Assembly (NCBI RefSeq): GCF_000421145.1
Contig: NZ_ATWH01000013.1
Coordinates: 40,980-104,979 of the forward strand
Reading direction: 5' to 3'
Length of the DNA: 64,000 bases
From: Glaciibacter superstes DSM 21135
Lineage (GTDB): Bacteria; Actinomycetota; Actinomycetes; Actinomycetales; Microbacteriaceae
Part shown: positions 42,380 through 52,391 of the stretch, one piece after another
How positions within the stretch are numbered: the first letter of the stretch is position 1
How the letters are laid out: each line of letters begins with the position of its first letter
The notes under the pieces: model-generated
Databases searched by the model: none
What the model was told of the DNA's origin: nothing
Seen by the model: only the letters and a program-made list of their open reading frames with translations
Translations under genes and position numbers: made by a program

Positions 42380-43612
42380 TCACCAATCGTGCATCGACCC
42401 ATCGCGCTGCAGGCGGTTCACCGGCAGGTAGGCGGGGGTGTACTCGAACGATGCCGCGAGGTCCTCGTTGTACTCGACGCCGAGTCCCGGGTTGTCGCCC
42501 GGGTGCAGCAGGCCGTTCTCGAACGTATAGCTGGTTTGGAATACATCGAGCGTGTCGCTGGAGTGCTTCATGTACTCCTGGATGCCGAAGTTGTGGATGG
42601 CCAGGTCGAGGTGCAATGCTGCGGCCTGCCCGACCGGTGAGATATCGGTCGGCCCGTGGAAGCCGGAGCGGATCTGGTAGACGGCGGCGAAGTCCATGAT
42701 CTTCTTCAATGCGCTGATGCCACCGGTGTGGGTGACCGCGCTGCGCACGTAGTCGATGAGCTGCTCGGTGATCAGGGTCTGGTAGTCGTAGACGGTGTTG
42801 AAGACCTCACCGATCGCCAGCGGCGTTGTCGTCTGTGCCCGAACGCGCCGCAGCGACTCCTGGTTCTCGCCCGGCGTGCAGTCCTCCAGCCAGAACAGGC
42901 GGTATGGCTCGAGCGACTTGCCGAGGATCGCGGCCTCGTTCGGCGTCAGCCTGTGGTGGCCGTCGTGCAGCAGCGGGATCCCGTAGCCGAACTCTTCACG
43001 CACGGCGGCGAAGATCGTCGGTATGTGGTTCAGGTATGCGGCACTGTCCCACTCTTCTTCAGTGGGAACTTCGGTGCGCTTGGCCGGCTCGTAGTCGTAG
43101 CGCTCGCCTGGCAGCTGGTTGGTCGCGACCCCGTAGACCTGTCCGAGCCCTGGAACACCGGTCTGAACCCTGATGGCCTTGAATCCCTGGTCGAGGTGGT
43201 TCTGGATCGAGGTGAAGAGCGATGGCAGATCAGATCCGGATGCGTGTCCGTACGCGAGTGCGCCGACCCGACTTGCGCCGCCGAGTAGCTGGTACACCGG
43301 CTGACCGGTGACCTTCCCCTTGATGTCCCAGAGCGCGACGTCCACGGCGGCGATGGCGGCCATGGTGACCGGGCCCCGACGCCAGTACGCACCACGGTAG
43401 AGGTACTGCCAGGTGTCCTCGATGTTCTGCGGGTCGCGGCCGATGAGCAGCGGCACCACGTGCTCCTTGAGGTAGGCGACGACAGACAACTCGCGGCCGT
43501 TGAGGGTGGCGTCTCCCAGGCCGGTGACGCCGTCTGATGTGGTGATCTTCAGGGTGACGAAGTTGCGGCCGGGACTCGTGACGAATACTTCGGCGCGTTC
43601 AATGGTGCTCAC
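42380..43612 (-). CDS. manD: D-mannonate dehydratase, enolase superfamily (ManD type)
   Basis: 410 residues. The metal ligands and catalytic residues of the ManD group are visible in order: 'LLHDGHHRL' (Asp and His), '[14 protein letters not shown]' (Glu) and '[13 protein letters not shown]' (Glu), followed by '[14 protein letters not shown]' and the C-terminal '[14 protein letters not shown]'. It dehydrates D-mannonate to KDG; related proteins have weak or no activity, so activity is inferred from context. It replaces the unrelated UxuA. GTG 43612 overlaps the uxaC stop by 4 bp. Confidence 0.88.
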   Translation of the reverse strand: MSTIERAEVFVTSPGRNFVTLKITTSDGVTGLGDATLNGRELSVVAYLKEHVVPLLIGRDPQNIEDTWQYLYRGAYWRRGPVTMAAIAAVDVALWDIKGKVTGQPVYQLLGGASRVGALAYGHASGSDLPSLFTSIQNHLDQGFKAIRVQTGVPGLGQVYGVATNQLPGERYDYEPAKRTEVPTEEEWDSAAYLNHIPTIFAAVREEFGYGIPLLHDGHHRLTPNEAAILGKSLEPYRLFWLEDCTPGENQESLRRVRAQTTTPLAIGEVFNTVYDYQTLITEQLIDYVRSAVTHTGGISALKKIMDFAAVYQIRSGFHGPTDISPVGQAAALHLDLAIHNFGIQEYMKHSSDTLDVFQTSYTFENGLLHPGDNPGLGVEYNEDLAASFEYTPAYLPVNRLQRDGSMHDW

Positions 43613-45075
43613 GTTGTTCTCTCTTCTCTGAAAGCTGAGTCGCGACGCGCATACGACGCGAGTGGCAGGTTGTAACTGAGGTCGATGGCTGTTTCGGTGG
43701 CCTCGTCGAGCGTGAGTCGGTGTTCGCTCACGAGCTTCGAGAGGAATCCGGCGTCGATGCGTCGCGCGAGGTCGTGTCTGGCCGGGATCGACGCGAACGC
43801 GCGCGTGTCGTCGACAAAGCCGGTGGTGTTGTAGAAGCCCGCGGTCTCCGTGGTGAGTTCCCTGAACCTGGCCATGCCGCCGGGCGAATCGAGGAACCAC
43901 CACGGCGCGCCGAGTTTCACAGACGGATAGGCGCCCGCAATCGGCGCAAGTTCCCGCGAGTACACGGTCTCGTCGATGGTGAACAGGATCATCCGGAAGC
44001 CTGGTTCGTGCCCGAATGCGTTCAACAGGGGCTTCAAGGCCTGCGTGTACTCCACAGACTCCGGAATATCGAACCCGTTGTCGGGCCCGAAGCCGTTGAG
44101 GATCCGCTCGGAATGGTTCCTCTGCACTCCAGGATGCAGCTGCATCACGAGCCCGTCTTCGACTGACATCCGTGCGCTCTCGAACAGCATGTTGCCCGCG
44201 AACGCTTCCGACGTGGCCGCATCGACTGGCCCGGACATGGCTTCCGCGAAAATCCGCTTGGCTTCTGCCGGCTCCAGCGGTGTGGTGTTCGCGGTGAGAT
44301 GTCCGTGGTCCGTGGCCCGTGCTCCGGCCGCAACAAACGCAAAACGACGCTGTTGCAGCGCCGCAAGGAAGCTCGAATAGTCGGTGATTTCGATGCCGCT
44401 CTGCGCGGCGAGGGATGCGACGTCCGCTCGCCAGGTCGCACGTCCCGGATAGAAGAGGTTGTCAGGGCGGAAGGTAGGCACGACGCGATCGCCCCAGCCG
44501 TCTGTAGCCAGTGCTGCGTGGTCGGCCAGGTCGGAATCCGGCGCATCCGTTGTGCTCAGGATCTCGATGTTGAACCGATCAAACAGGTCACGGATGCGGT
44601 ATTCCGGTGTGGCGAGGGCGGCGTTCAGCTGGTCGTAGATCGCGTCGGCCGTTTCGGCTGAGGGTTCCTGGGTGATGCCGAAGATCTCTACGAGTTCGTG
44701 TTCCATCCAGTAGCGCGTCGGTGTGCCGCGGAACAGTTTCCAGTTCTCTGCGAACCGTCTCCAGATCAGGCGGTGGTCGGTTTCGACGGCTGAGCCGCCC
44801 CGGGGGCGTACGCCGAGGTCCTGGTGGCGATACCCCTGGGAGACGAGCATGCGTACCAGATAGTGGTCGGGGATGATGAAGAGTTCTGCCGGGTCTCCGA
44901 ACGAGTCATTGCGGCGGATCGCACCGACGTCAATATGGCCGTGCATCGAGATGATGGGCAGGGTCGAAACCGCCTGGTAGAGCTCCCGCGCGATGGCGCG
45001 TTGGGCCGGTTCGGCGGGCAGTGCCCGATCCGGATGTAGTGTCCAGGGCCCTGCGTTCGTCGCCTGCGCGGCCAT
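43609..45075 (-). CDS. uxaC: uronate isomerase
   Basis: 488 residues. '[11 protein letters not shown]' gives the H-x-H metal motif of this amidohydrolase-superfamily enzyme, with '[15 protein letters not shown]', '[13 protein letters not shown]' and '[15 protein letters not shown]' further on. It converts glucuronate to fructuronate and galacturonate to tagaturonate. ATG has GAGGAG upstream. First gene of the uxaC-manD operon, divergent from a LacI gene. Confidence 0.95.
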   Translation of the reverse strand: MAAQATNAGPWTLHPDRALPAEPAQRAIARELYQAVSTLPIISMHGHIDVGAIRRNDSFGDPAELFIIPDHYLVRMLVSQGYRHQDLGVRPRGGSAVETDHRLIWRRFAENWKLFRGTPTRYWMEHELVEIFGITQEPSAETADAIYDQLNAALATPEYRIRDLFDRFNIEILSTTDAPDSDLADHAALATDGWGDRVVPTFRPDNLFYPGRATWRADVASLAAQSGIEITDYSSFLAALQQRRFAFVAAGARATDHGHLTANTTPLEPAEAKRIFAEAMSGPVDAATSEAFAGNMLFESARMSVEDGLVMQLHPGVQRNHSERILNGFGPDNGFDIPESVEYTQALKPLLNAFGHEPGFRMILFTIDETVYSRELAPIAGAYPSVKLGAPWWFLDSPGGMARFRELTTETAGFYNTTGFVDDTRAFASIPARHDLARRIDAGFLSKLVSEHRLTLDEATETAIDLSYNLPLASYARRDSAFREERTT

Positions 45076-45383
45076 ACTCTGACTCCTCGTCACTTGCTTC
45101 TTCCTTGAAGGGTTGCTGCACCAGGCTGGCAACGCCGTTTCTGAAGATGAGTGAAACAGAATTGGCGCGTGTTGCAGCGAGAGACGGGCGACCGAGAGGT
45201 CGTTGAGCCGACTCACACTGAACACTATATGCATGATTCAGGGCGGATGCGCGAAGAAATCTTCCACCGATGCGCAAACCCACGCCGTAATCAATTCGTG
45301 ACTTGACGAAACAGTGAAAAGGTTTGCAGAATGTACCGACCGACAACAACAGCTGTGTCGGAACCAACACGAGGTGGTGTGCG
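45076..45383. promoter_or_regulatory. 308-bp divergent regulatory region uxaC / lacI
   Basis: No gene is visible here. It is more AT-rich than its neighbours. On the minus strand TATAGT (complement of 45224-45229) is a candidate -10 for uxaC. On the plus strand TTGACG (45303-45308) and CAGAAT (45327-45332), 18 nt apart, form a candidate promoter for lacI. The lacI leader has a stem CCGACA (45340-45345) / TGTCGG (45356-45361). Confidence 0.5.
45303..45332 (+). promoter_or_regulatory. candidate promoter of the second lacI and its ABC operon
   Basis: TTGACG, 18-nt spacer, CAGAAT. This is one of few places in the window with a recognisable -35 box. It leaves a leader of about 45 nt. Confidence 0.45.
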
Positions 45384-46430
45384 ATGGCGGTGACGATCCG
45401 CGATGTGGCAAAAGCCGCCGGTGTGTCCATCTCCACGGTGTCCCGTGCGCTCGCCGCGCCTGAGCAGGTCGCCGAAGCCACCAGGGTGCACGTGCAGGAG
45501 ACCGCCAGGGCAATGGGGTACCGCCCGAATCGCGCTGCTAGAGGCCTGATCACCGGGCGCACGGGCAGTATCGGCCTCGTTGTACCCGATCTCGAGAATC
45601 CGTTCTTCGGTTCCGTGTGCAAGGGCGTACAGGCCAGGGCGAGGGCCGCGGGTTACGCGGTGTTCATCGCCGACACCGATGAGGATCCGATGGTGGAGGC
45701 CGAGGTCGTTCGCAGCCTTGCCAAGCAGGTCGACGGCGTCATCCTCTGTTCTGTCCGCAGCACGGACGCCGACGTCGAACATTTCGCGGCCGAGAGTCCG
45801 ATCGTTTTGGTCAACCGCAAACTGGGCGACATCCCGTCCATCACCTTCGACAACGGCGGCGGCCTGCGCTCGGTGATGGCTCATCTCGTGGCGCTCGGCC
45901 ATCGCAAGATCGCGTACGCCGCCGGCCCCGTGACCTCCTGGTCGAATTCGGAACGCACCGCGGCCTTCCGTGCCTTCGCGTTCGAATCGCCCGATCTCGA
46001 CCTGGTCGAACTCGGCAACTTCCCGCCGTTTTTCTCCGGCGGCATCCAGGCCGGCGACCTAGCCATCGCCAGCGGCGCAACGGCGGTCGTCTCCTTCAAC
46101 GATCTCGTCGCCGTCGGCCTCATCGACCGCCTCCGTCAACGCGGCCTCAGCGCCCCCCACGACATCAGCGTCGCCGGCTTCGACAATGTGCCCGTGTCCA
46201 CCCTCGTCTGGCCGAATCTCACGACCGTCGACTTCCCGCGGGTGCAGATGGGGCGCGCAAGCGTCGACCTTCTCCTCGACACGGTGCTCGAACGTGCCGG
46301 TGCCGGGCGGGTCGTTCCAGACATTCCCGTCGAACTCATCGTGCGCCAGTCCACTGGCGTTGCACCCGTCCGAGCGATCGAACGCCCGGATGACCGCCCC
46401 ATCCTCCAGACGCAGCTGTCTGGGACCTAA
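45384..46430 (+). CDS. LacI family transcriptional regulator
   Basis: 348 residues. Helix-turn-helix 'DVAKAAGVSISTVSRAL' at the very N-terminus, hinge 'MGYRPNRAARGL', then a sugar-binding-like domain ('IGLVVPDLENPFFG', 'ISVAGFDNVPVSTL'). ATG 45384 fits the family start. Only 20 bp separate it from the ABC importer genes downstream, so it probably controls itself and that operon, and perhaps uxaC on the other side. Confidence 0.93.
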   Translation: MAVTIRDVAKAAGVSISTVSRALAAPEQVAEATRVHVQETARAMGYRPNRAARGLITGRTGSIGLVVPDLENPFFGSVCKGVQARARAAGYAVFIADTDEDPMVEAEVVRSLAKQVDGVILCSVRSTDADVEHFAAESPIVLVNRKLGDIPSITFDNGGGLRSVMAHLVALGHRKIAYAAGPVTSWSNSERTAAFRAFAFESPDLDLVELGNFPPFFSGGIQAGDLAIASGATAVVSFNDLVAVGLIDRLRQRGLSAPHDISVAGFDNVPVSTLVWPNLTTVDFPRVQMGRASVDLLLDTVLERAGAGRVVPDIPVELIVRQSTGVAPVRAIERPDDRPILQTQLSGT

Positions 46431-46450
46431 CAAAGAGAAAGGAACACGAT

Positions 46451-47680
46451 ATGCGCACTCGGAAGAGTACATATCTTGTGACGGCCGTCGTCGCTGTCGC
46501 CGCCATGGCGCTCACCGGTTGCACGGCACCGAATACCGCGAGCACCCCGGCGCCGGCGGCAACCAATGCCAGCGACGTGCCTGACAAGCCGTCCGCGCCG
46601 GTGACCCTGAACATCCTCGACGTCGCGGGCAACCAGAAGCTCACTGGCCCGATGGTCGACGAGTTCATCAAGGAGAACCCTGACGTCATTTCTGCGGTGA
46701 CCTGGGAGAGCGCAGGCGCTCCAGACGTCGTCGGCACGATCAAGCCGCAGGTCGACAGCGGAAGCCTGTCGGTCGACATGGTCATGACCGGAACCGACGG
46801 GCTGTCTGCCGGCATCGCACAGGATCTCTGGATCCCGCTGGTGACCGACTACGGTGACCGGGTCTCCAACCAGGAGAACTACATCGAGCCGGCTGCAGCG
46901 ATGCAGGAGCTCGCAGAGGACTTCGGTGTCGTCACGACGTACTACCCGTCGGGTCCGCTGCTGCAATACAACCCAGACGTGGTGACGGATGTCCCGTCCA
47001 CGCCCGAAGAACTGCTCGCCTGGGCGCAGGCGAACCCCGGCAAGTTCGGCTACGCCCGTCCGGCGAACTCGGGCCCTGGCCGCACGTTCCTGCAGGGCCT
47101 GCCGTACATCCTCGGTGATGAGGACCCGTCTGACCCGGAGAACGGCTGGGACAAGACCTGGGCCTACCTCAAGGAGCTCGGCGCGACGATCGACAACTAC
47201 CCGACAGGTACCGGCCAGGTCATCACCAACATGGCAGACGGCACCTGGGCGCTGATCCCCACCACCACCGGCTGGGACATCGAGCCCAGGGCGACGGCCA
47301 AGGAGCCGGCGACCATCGAGGCCGCACCGTTCGACGACTTCACCTGGGTGACGGATGCCCACTATGCGGTCGTCCCGAAGGGCCAGTCGGCAGACAAGAT
47401 GTCGGCGATCCTGCTGCTGTTGCAGTACATCCTGACGCCTGATGTCAACGCGATGGCATACGACAGCGGCTACTTCTACCCCGGCCCGGCCATCGAGGGC
47501 GCAACGCTCGACAAGGCGCCACAGGCCAGCCAGGACCTCCTGAAGGAGTTCGGCCGTGACTGGTACGACGACCTGATCGAGGAGAAGCCGAAGGCGACCC
47601 CACTCGTACCGGATCAGCTGGTCAAGGCATTCGATATCTGGGACCGCGAGATCGGCACCGGAAAGTTTGAGGAGCAGTAG
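46451..47680 (+). CDS. ABC importer substrate-binding lipoprotein
   Basis: 409 residues. Lipoprotein signal with lipobox 'ALTGC' (Cys at about residue 24), a Thr/Ala/Pro-rich linker, then a type 1/8-like solute-binding fold ('VTLNILDVAGNQKLTGPMV', 'DMVMTGTDGLSAGIAQDLW', 'YDSGYFYPGPAIEGA'). SD AAAGGA lies 8 nt upstream. First of four transport genes; with uxaC and uxuB flanking, a uronate or related sugar acid is the likely cargo (inference). Confidence 0.88.
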   Translation: MRTRKSTYLVTAVVAVAAMALTGCTAPNTASTPAPAATNASDVPDKPSAPVTLNILDVAGNQKLTGPMVDEFIKENPDVISAVTWESAGAPDVVGTIKPQVDSGSLSVDMVMTGTDGLSAGIAQDLWIPLVTDYGDRVSNQENYIEPAAAMQELAEDFGVVTTYYPSGPLLQYNPDVVTDVPSTPEELLAWAQANPGKFGYARPANSGPGRTFLQGLPYILGDEDPSDPENGWDKTWAYLKELGATIDNYPTGTGQVITNMADGTWALIPTTTGWDIEPRATAKEPATIEAAPFDDFTWVTDAHYAVVPKGQSADKMSAILLLLQYILTPDVNAMAYDSGYFYPGPAIEGATLDKAPQASQDLLKEFGRDWYDDLIEEKPKATPLVPDQLVKAFDIWDREIGTGKFEEQ

Positions 47681-47683
47681 AAC

Positions 47684-48817
47684 ATGTCCCTGTCGGCTAA
47701 TGCATTCGAGTCCCTCGAGCTGAAGAACGTTGGACGCAGTTTCGGTGGTCGCGACGCGTTGGTCGACCTCAACCTGACGATCCGGGCGGGCGAGTTCATC
47801 GCCCTGCTCGGACCGTCGGGTTGCGGAAAGTCCACGGCGTTGAACTGCCTCGCCGGGCTCCTTCCGCTCACCCATGGCGAGATCCTGATCGACGGTAAGC
47901 GCATTGACGTGCTGCCGAGTGAGAAGCGCGATTTCGGCATGGTGTTCCAGAACTATGCGTTGTTCCCTCACCTGTCTGTGGAGAAGAACATCGCGTTCGG
48001 CCTGCAGATGCGGGGCCTGCCGAAGGCCGAGATCACCCGGCGCGTGGCAGAGGGCCTGGCGCTGGTGAAGCTGGAGGAGCACGCGAAGAAGCTTCCAGGC
48101 CAGCTCTCCGGCGGCCAGCAGCAGCGGGTCGCAATCGCGCGCGCAGTTGTCCTCGAGCCACGCCTGGTGCTGATGGACGAGCCGTTGTCGAACCTCGACG
48201 CCAAGCTCCGGCTGGAGATGCGAACGGAGATCCGTCGCCTGCACCAGTCGCTCGGTCTCACGACCGTGTACGTCACCCACGACCAGGAGGAGGCGCTCTC
48301 CCTGGCCGACCGACTGGTTGTGCTCCGTGACGGCCGGGTGCAGCAGATCGGTACCCCTGAGGAGCTGCACGACCACCCCGCGAACTGGCACGTCGCCGAC
48401 TTCATGGGGTATCGCAACCTCATCGACCTGAGGGTCGAATCGGTCACCGGTGACCTGGCCAGGGTCTCAGGGCCCGACCTGTCGCTGACGGCACGCCTGG
48501 TTCAGGATGCGGCGGTGGGCGATGACATCCGTGTCGCCATTCGACCGTCTGACCTTTTGGTGGCGCGCCCCGGCGCTTCGACCGATGGTCTGAACGTCAT
48601 CGAGGCGGTCGTGAACGTGGTCGAGTACCAGGGGAGGGAGTTTGCGGTCGGAGTCACCACCACCGGTGGCCAGAACCTGTTCGTGCACGCCGAAACTGCG
48701 CCGACCGCAGGCGCAACCGTCACCCTGACCGTCGACCCGGCTCGTGCATTGATCTACCGCAGCAGCCTCGACATCGTCAGTGCAGAGCAGCAGGAATTGG
48801 CCGAGGTGCGGGGATGA
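47684..48817 (+). CDS. ABC importer ATP-binding protein (PotA/UgpC-like)
   Basis: 377 residues. Walker A 'LGPSGCGKSTALNCLAG', signature 'LSGGQQQRVAIARAVV', Walker B 'LVLMDEPLSNLDAKLR', H-loop 'YVTHDQEEALSLADRL', then a C-terminal OB-fold (TOBE) domain from about residue 240. It starts 3 bp after the binding-protein gene and overlaps the next permease by 4 bp. Its OB domain makes it a candidate to serve other CUT1-like importers too, such as that at 53297-56545, which lacks an ATPase gene. Confidence 0.93.
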   Translation: MSLSANAFESLELKNVGRSFGGRDALVDLNLTIRAGEFIALLGPSGCGKSTALNCLAGLLPLTHGEILIDGKRIDVLPSEKRDFGMVFQNYALFPHLSVEKNIAFGLQMRGLPKAEITRRVAEGLALVKLEEHAKKLPGQLSGGQQQRVAIARAVVLEPRLVLMDEPLSNLDAKLRLEMRTEIRRLHQSLGLTTVYVTHDQEEALSLADRLVVLRDGRVQQIGTPEELHDHPANWHVADFMGYRNLIDLRVESVTGDLARVSGPDLSLTARLVQDAAVGDDIRVAIRPSDLLVARPGASTDGLNVIEAVVNVVEYQGREFAVGVTTTGGQNLFVHAETAPTAGATVTLTVDPARALIYRSSLDIVSAEQQELAEVRG

Positions 48818-49746
48818 CATCCGCCACTAGTACGGCCTCGAGGTCGAAGAGCTCTGCGAGCCTGCGGCACCGGCTGGCGGAGCGCGGTGTCGACACCAAG
48901 CTGTGGCTGCTCGTGCCGGCCGTGGTGTTCGCCCTCCTGCTGTTCGTCTACCCGTTCGCCTACGGCATCGGTTTGACGTTCCAGCCGCTGGCCGGAACCC
49001 AGGAGAAGTGGGGCGGTGGATTCTTCGCGAACTACATCGCCTTCTTCAAGGATGCGTTCGTGTTCGACTCCGTCTGGCTGACCATGCGCCTGGCCCTGCC
49101 TGCCGCACTCTTCAACGTGATCGTCTCCATTCCGATCGCGTTCAAGCTGCGCGGCAAGTTCCGCGGCAAGCGGTTCATGCAGACCCTCCTGGTGCTGCCG
49201 ATCACACTCGGTACCGTGCTCACTGCCCAGGGCTTGCTGATCTTCGCCGGCCGGCAGGGGTGGCTCAACCGTTTCCTGATGGAAACCGGCATCATCTCTG
49301 AGCCGCTGCAACTGGTGAACAATTATCTCGGCGTGTTCTTCTCGCTCGTGATTTCCGGGTTCCCCTTCGCCTACCTGCTGATCTCCTCGTACCTCTCTGG
49401 GATCGACCCGTCGCTGGAAGCGGCCGCGAAGACCCTCGGGGCGAACTGGAAACAGCGTTTCCGGCGGGTGACACTGCCGCTTCTGGCACCTGGCCTCGCG
49501 ACGACGTTCATTCTCACTTTCGTGCTCGCGTTCAGCGTTTTCCCGTCGGCAAGACTTGTCGGTGACGCCTCAGGCGACACCCGCGTGCTGGCGTTGATGG
49601 CCTACCGGGCCTTCTCGGAGCAACTCGACTACAGCATGGCCTCGACGATCGCAATCATGATGGGCGTCGTAGAGCTCATCGTCATCGGAATCGTGTTCCT
49701 CGGCCGCTCATTCCTCTATAAGGGTTCAACGGGAGGGAAGGGCTGA
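48814..49746 (+). CDS. ABC importer permease, first subunit (PotB-like)
   Basis: 310 residues with six transmembrane segments and the EAA loop 'EAAAKTLGANWKQRFRRVTLP'-type sequence near residue 210 (seen as 'EAAAKTLGANW'). ATG overlaps the ATPase stop. Its stop and the next ATG share a base (TGATG). Confidence 0.93.
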   Translation: MTSATSTASRSKSSASLRHRLAERGVDTKLWLLVPAVVFALLLFVYPFAYGIGLTFQPLAGTQEKWGGGFFANYIAFFKDAFVFDSVWLTMRLALPAALFNVIVSIPIAFKLRGKFRGKRFMQTLLVLPITLGTVLTAQGLLIFAGRQGWLNRFLMETGIISEPLQLVNNYLGVFFSLVISGFPFAYLLISSYLSGIDPSLEAAAKTLGANWKQRFRRVTLPLLAPGLATTFILTFVLAFSVFPSARLVGDASGDTRVLALMAYRAFSEQLDYSMASTIAIMMGVVELIVIGIVFLGRSFLYKGSTGGKG

Positions 49747-50684
49747 TGTCCAACTCCACACTCAAATCCACCAGGCCGGGGCGGAACGCGCCACCGACTG
49801 AGATCGTCAACATCCGCAACCGCAACAAGAGCAGCCTGGCACCGGGGGAGAAGTCCCTCGTTGCCTCACCGGGCACCTGGTTCGTCTGGTTCGGCGTCGC
49901 GGCGTTCTTCATCTTCTTGTTCGGGATCGTCATCAGCGTGCTCGTCGACTCGTTCGGCAAGCCCTGGTTCGACACCTGGCTGCCGGAGAACTTCACTCTG
50001 GGCTGGTACCAGGAGGCCTGGAACCGGTTCGACCTCAGCCACATCATCGGCGTCACCCTGCTGGTCGCCTTCGCGGTGATCGTGGTGTCCGTTGTGATCG
50101 GCGTACCGGCTTCGTATGTCCTGGCTCGCAGCCGCTTCCCCGGCAAGAACCTGGTCATGCTGTTGTTCCTGCTGCCGATTCTGATCCCGCCGATCACCTT
50201 CGGCATCCCGCTGGCAACCGTGATGTACAACTTCGGCCTGGGGCGAACAGTCCTGGCCGTCATCCTGGTCAACCTGGTTCCGTCCGTGCCGTTCGTGATC
50301 ATCACGATGACGCCCTTCATCGAACAGATCAACCCGTCCATCGAGAACGCGGCACGCATGTGCGGTGCCAACATGTGGCAGGTGTTCACGAAGGTGCTCG
50401 CACCGCTCCTGGTGCCCGGCATCCTCGCCGCGAGCATCCTGGTGCTGGTGCGAACGGTCGGCATGTTCGACCTGACCTTCCTCGTGTCAGGGCCGACATC
50501 CGACACCCTGGTGGTCGCCATCTACCGGGCGATGACCAGTGCCGGTGGCGGTGAAGCCAGGCAGCTGATCTCCTCGATGGGCGTGATCTACACCGCCATG
50601 ATGCTCGTCATCCTGATCATCGCGCTGCGCTTCATCAACCCCACACAGCTCGTCGCCCAGGTCAAGGAGTCGCGTGAAGACTGA
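49746..50684 (+). CDS. ABC importer permease, second subunit (PotC-like)
   Basis: 312 residues with six transmembrane segments after a polar N-terminus. EAA loop 'ENAARMCGANMWQVFTKVLA'. Overlaps the next gene (uxuB-like) by 11 bp, tying transport to metabolism in one operon. Confidence 0.93.
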   Translation: MSNSTLKSTRPGRNAPPTEIVNIRNRNKSSLAPGEKSLVASPGTWFVWFGVAAFFIFLFGIVISVLVDSFGKPWFDTWLPENFTLGWYQEAWNRFDLSHIIGVTLLVAFAVIVVSVVIGVPASYVLARSRFPGKNLVMLLFLLPILIPPITFGIPLATVMYNFGLGRTVLAVILVNLVPSVPFVIITMTPFIEQINPSIENAARMCGANMWQVFTKVLAPLLVPGILAASILVLVRTVGMFDLTFLVSGPTSDTLVVAIYRAMTSAGGGEARQLISSMGVIYTAMMLVILIIALRFINPTQLVAQVKESRED

Positions 50685-52212
50685 GTCCGCCCAAGCTGTC
50701 GGCCGCCTCTCGCTCGGTTCCCTCCCTGCCATCACCGTTTCATCCGTCTCGTTACCCAGGGTCGATCCGGCTGCCGTGCACATCGGAATCGTGCACTTCG
50801 GAATCGGCGCCTTCCATCGAGCTCACCAGGCGGTCTTCACCGAGGATGCCGCCGCGGCGACAGGGGAGAACCACTGGGGAATCCTCGGGGTCACCGGCCG
50901 AACGGCCGGCGTTGCCAAACAACTCCTTCCACAGGACTGCCTTTACGGGGTGCTGATCAAGGGTGCGTCGGAGACCGAACTGCGCCTCATCGGTTCGGTG
51001 CGGGATGTCGCTTGGCCGGGTGAGGACTCGGAGAAGGTCGCCGAGGCACTGGCCAGCCCCCACGTGCACCTCGCGACCCTCACGATCACCGAGAAAGGGT
51101 ATCTCCGCGCACCGGACGGATCCATCGACCTCACCCTTCCGGCCGTGCAGCATGACCTCGACCTGATCGGGCGTGAGCTGGCAGATGAACCTGAACTGCC
51201 GGCATCCCGGACCCCGATCGGTCTGTTGGTGCGCGGGCTAGCCAGGCGCCAGCGCCATGGCGGCGAGCCGTTCAGCGTCGTGTCCTGCGATAATCTCGTC
51301 GAGAACGGTGAGATCACCGGGCGATTGGTCTCCTCGCTGGTCGACGCCCTCGAGCCCGGCACCGCTCAGCGCGAGCTGACGGCGTGGCTCGCAGCATCCG
51401 TCACCTTCCCGTCGACGATGGTCGACCGCATCGCGCCGGCCACGACGGATGCCGACAGGGCAGAGGCCCTGGCGCTGCTGGGGCTGCGCGACGAGGCGCT
51501 TGTCGTTGCCGAACCGTTCGCCCAGTGGGTGATCGAAGACAATTTCGCCGGTCCAAGACCGGCGTGGGAGCGGGCGGGGGCGATCCTCGCCGACGATGTC
51601 GCCCCATACGAGCGAGTGAAGCTTCGTGTCCTCAACGCGACCCACTCGCTGCTGGCCTGGCTCGGCGCGTTGTCCGGCTATCGGACGATAGCCGAGGCCG
51701 TCGCTGACGAGCAGCTGCGCTCCGTTGCGATGCGCGTGATCGACGAAGACATCCTGCCGACGCTGACGGCGCCGGATGGCATCGACCTCGAGGAGTATCG
51801 CGACAGTGTCCTCGAGCGATTTGCCAACCCGAACCTCGCGCACACGACGGCGCAGGTGGCGATGGACGGCTCGCAGAAGCTGCCGAACCGTCTGCTCGGA
51901 ACCGTCGCAGACCGTCTGGGCGCCGGGGTGGTTCCCCAGGGGCTTGCACTGGTGCTCGCAGCGTGGATCGCGTATGTCGCCTCCAGCATGCGAGAGGGAG
52001 CGCCGGTCCTCGACGATCCCGCCGCTGACCGGCTGCACGCCGCTGTGGGAACCGCCGACGCCGTGATCGACGATCCCGGAGGCGTCATCGACAGGGTGTT
52101 CGCGCTGGGCGACATCTTCCCTGCCGCCATTGCCGGCTCAGAGCCATTCCGCTCGGCAGTCCGGGAGCAGCTTGCCACCGTGCGTGAACTCGTCGCCGCG
52201 TCCGCGCGCTGA
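50674..52212 (+). CDS. uxuB: mannitol dehydrogenase family protein, likely fructuronate reductase
   Basis: 512 residues. N-terminal 'VHFGIGAFHRAHQAVFTEDA' NAD-binding start, 'LTITEKGYLRAPDG', the catalytic region 'VKLRVLNATHSLLAWLGAL' and 'VSCDNLVENGEI' fit polyol/uronate dehydrogenases (MtlD, UxuB, UxaB). Between uronate transport and uronate genes, reduction of fructuronate to mannonate is most likely; it may also serve tagaturonate, since no other uxaB is present here. GTG start has AAGGAG 4 nt upstream. Confidence 0.85.
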   Translation: MKTESAQAVGRLSLGSLPAITVSSVSLPRVDPAAVHIGIVHFGIGAFHRAHQAVFTEDAAAATGENHWGILGVTGRTAGVAKQLLPQDCLYGVLIKGASETELRLIGSVRDVAWPGEDSEKVAEALASPHVHLATLTITEKGYLRAPDGSIDLTLPAVQHDLDLIGRELADEPELPASRTPIGLLVRGLARRQRHGGEPFSVVSCDNLVENGEITGRLVSSLVDALEPGTAQRELTAWLAASVTFPSTMVDRIAPATTDADRAEALALLGLRDEALVVAEPFAQWVIEDNFAGPRPAWERAGAILADDVAPYERVKLRVLNATHSLLAWLGALSGYRTIAEAVADEQLRSVAMRVIDEDILPTLTAPDGIDLEEYRDSVLERFANPNLAHTTAQVAMDGSQKLPNRLLGTVADRLGAGVVPQGLALVLAAWIAYVASSMREGAPVLDDPAADRLHAAVGTADAVIDDPGGVIDRVFALGDIFPAAIAGSEPFRSAVREQLATVRELVAASAR

Positions 52213-52276
52213 GCGCCGCTTGCCGGCCCCGACCCCACAAGCCCGCTCCAAACCCCTCACACACGACCAGCCCTAT

Positions 52277-52357
52277 CCCCGGATTCGGTTAATTGCGCGA
52301 CACGCCGCGGGATCAGCGGCGAAACACCCGGAATCGCCCGAGTTTCCGAATCGCGGG
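52277..52357. repeat. intergenic imperfect palindrome
   Basis: CCCCGGATTCGG (52277-52288) and CCGAATCGCGGG (52346-52357) pair at 10 of 12 positions. Inside is a 6-bp hairpin CGCCGC-gggatca-GCGGCG (52303-52321). It separates the convergent uxuB and gntR genes. It resembles the other elements in layout but not in sequence. Confidence 0.55.
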
Positions 52358-52391
52358 ACAGGGAGGGCCTGGGCTCAGGGAAGGCTTGGAC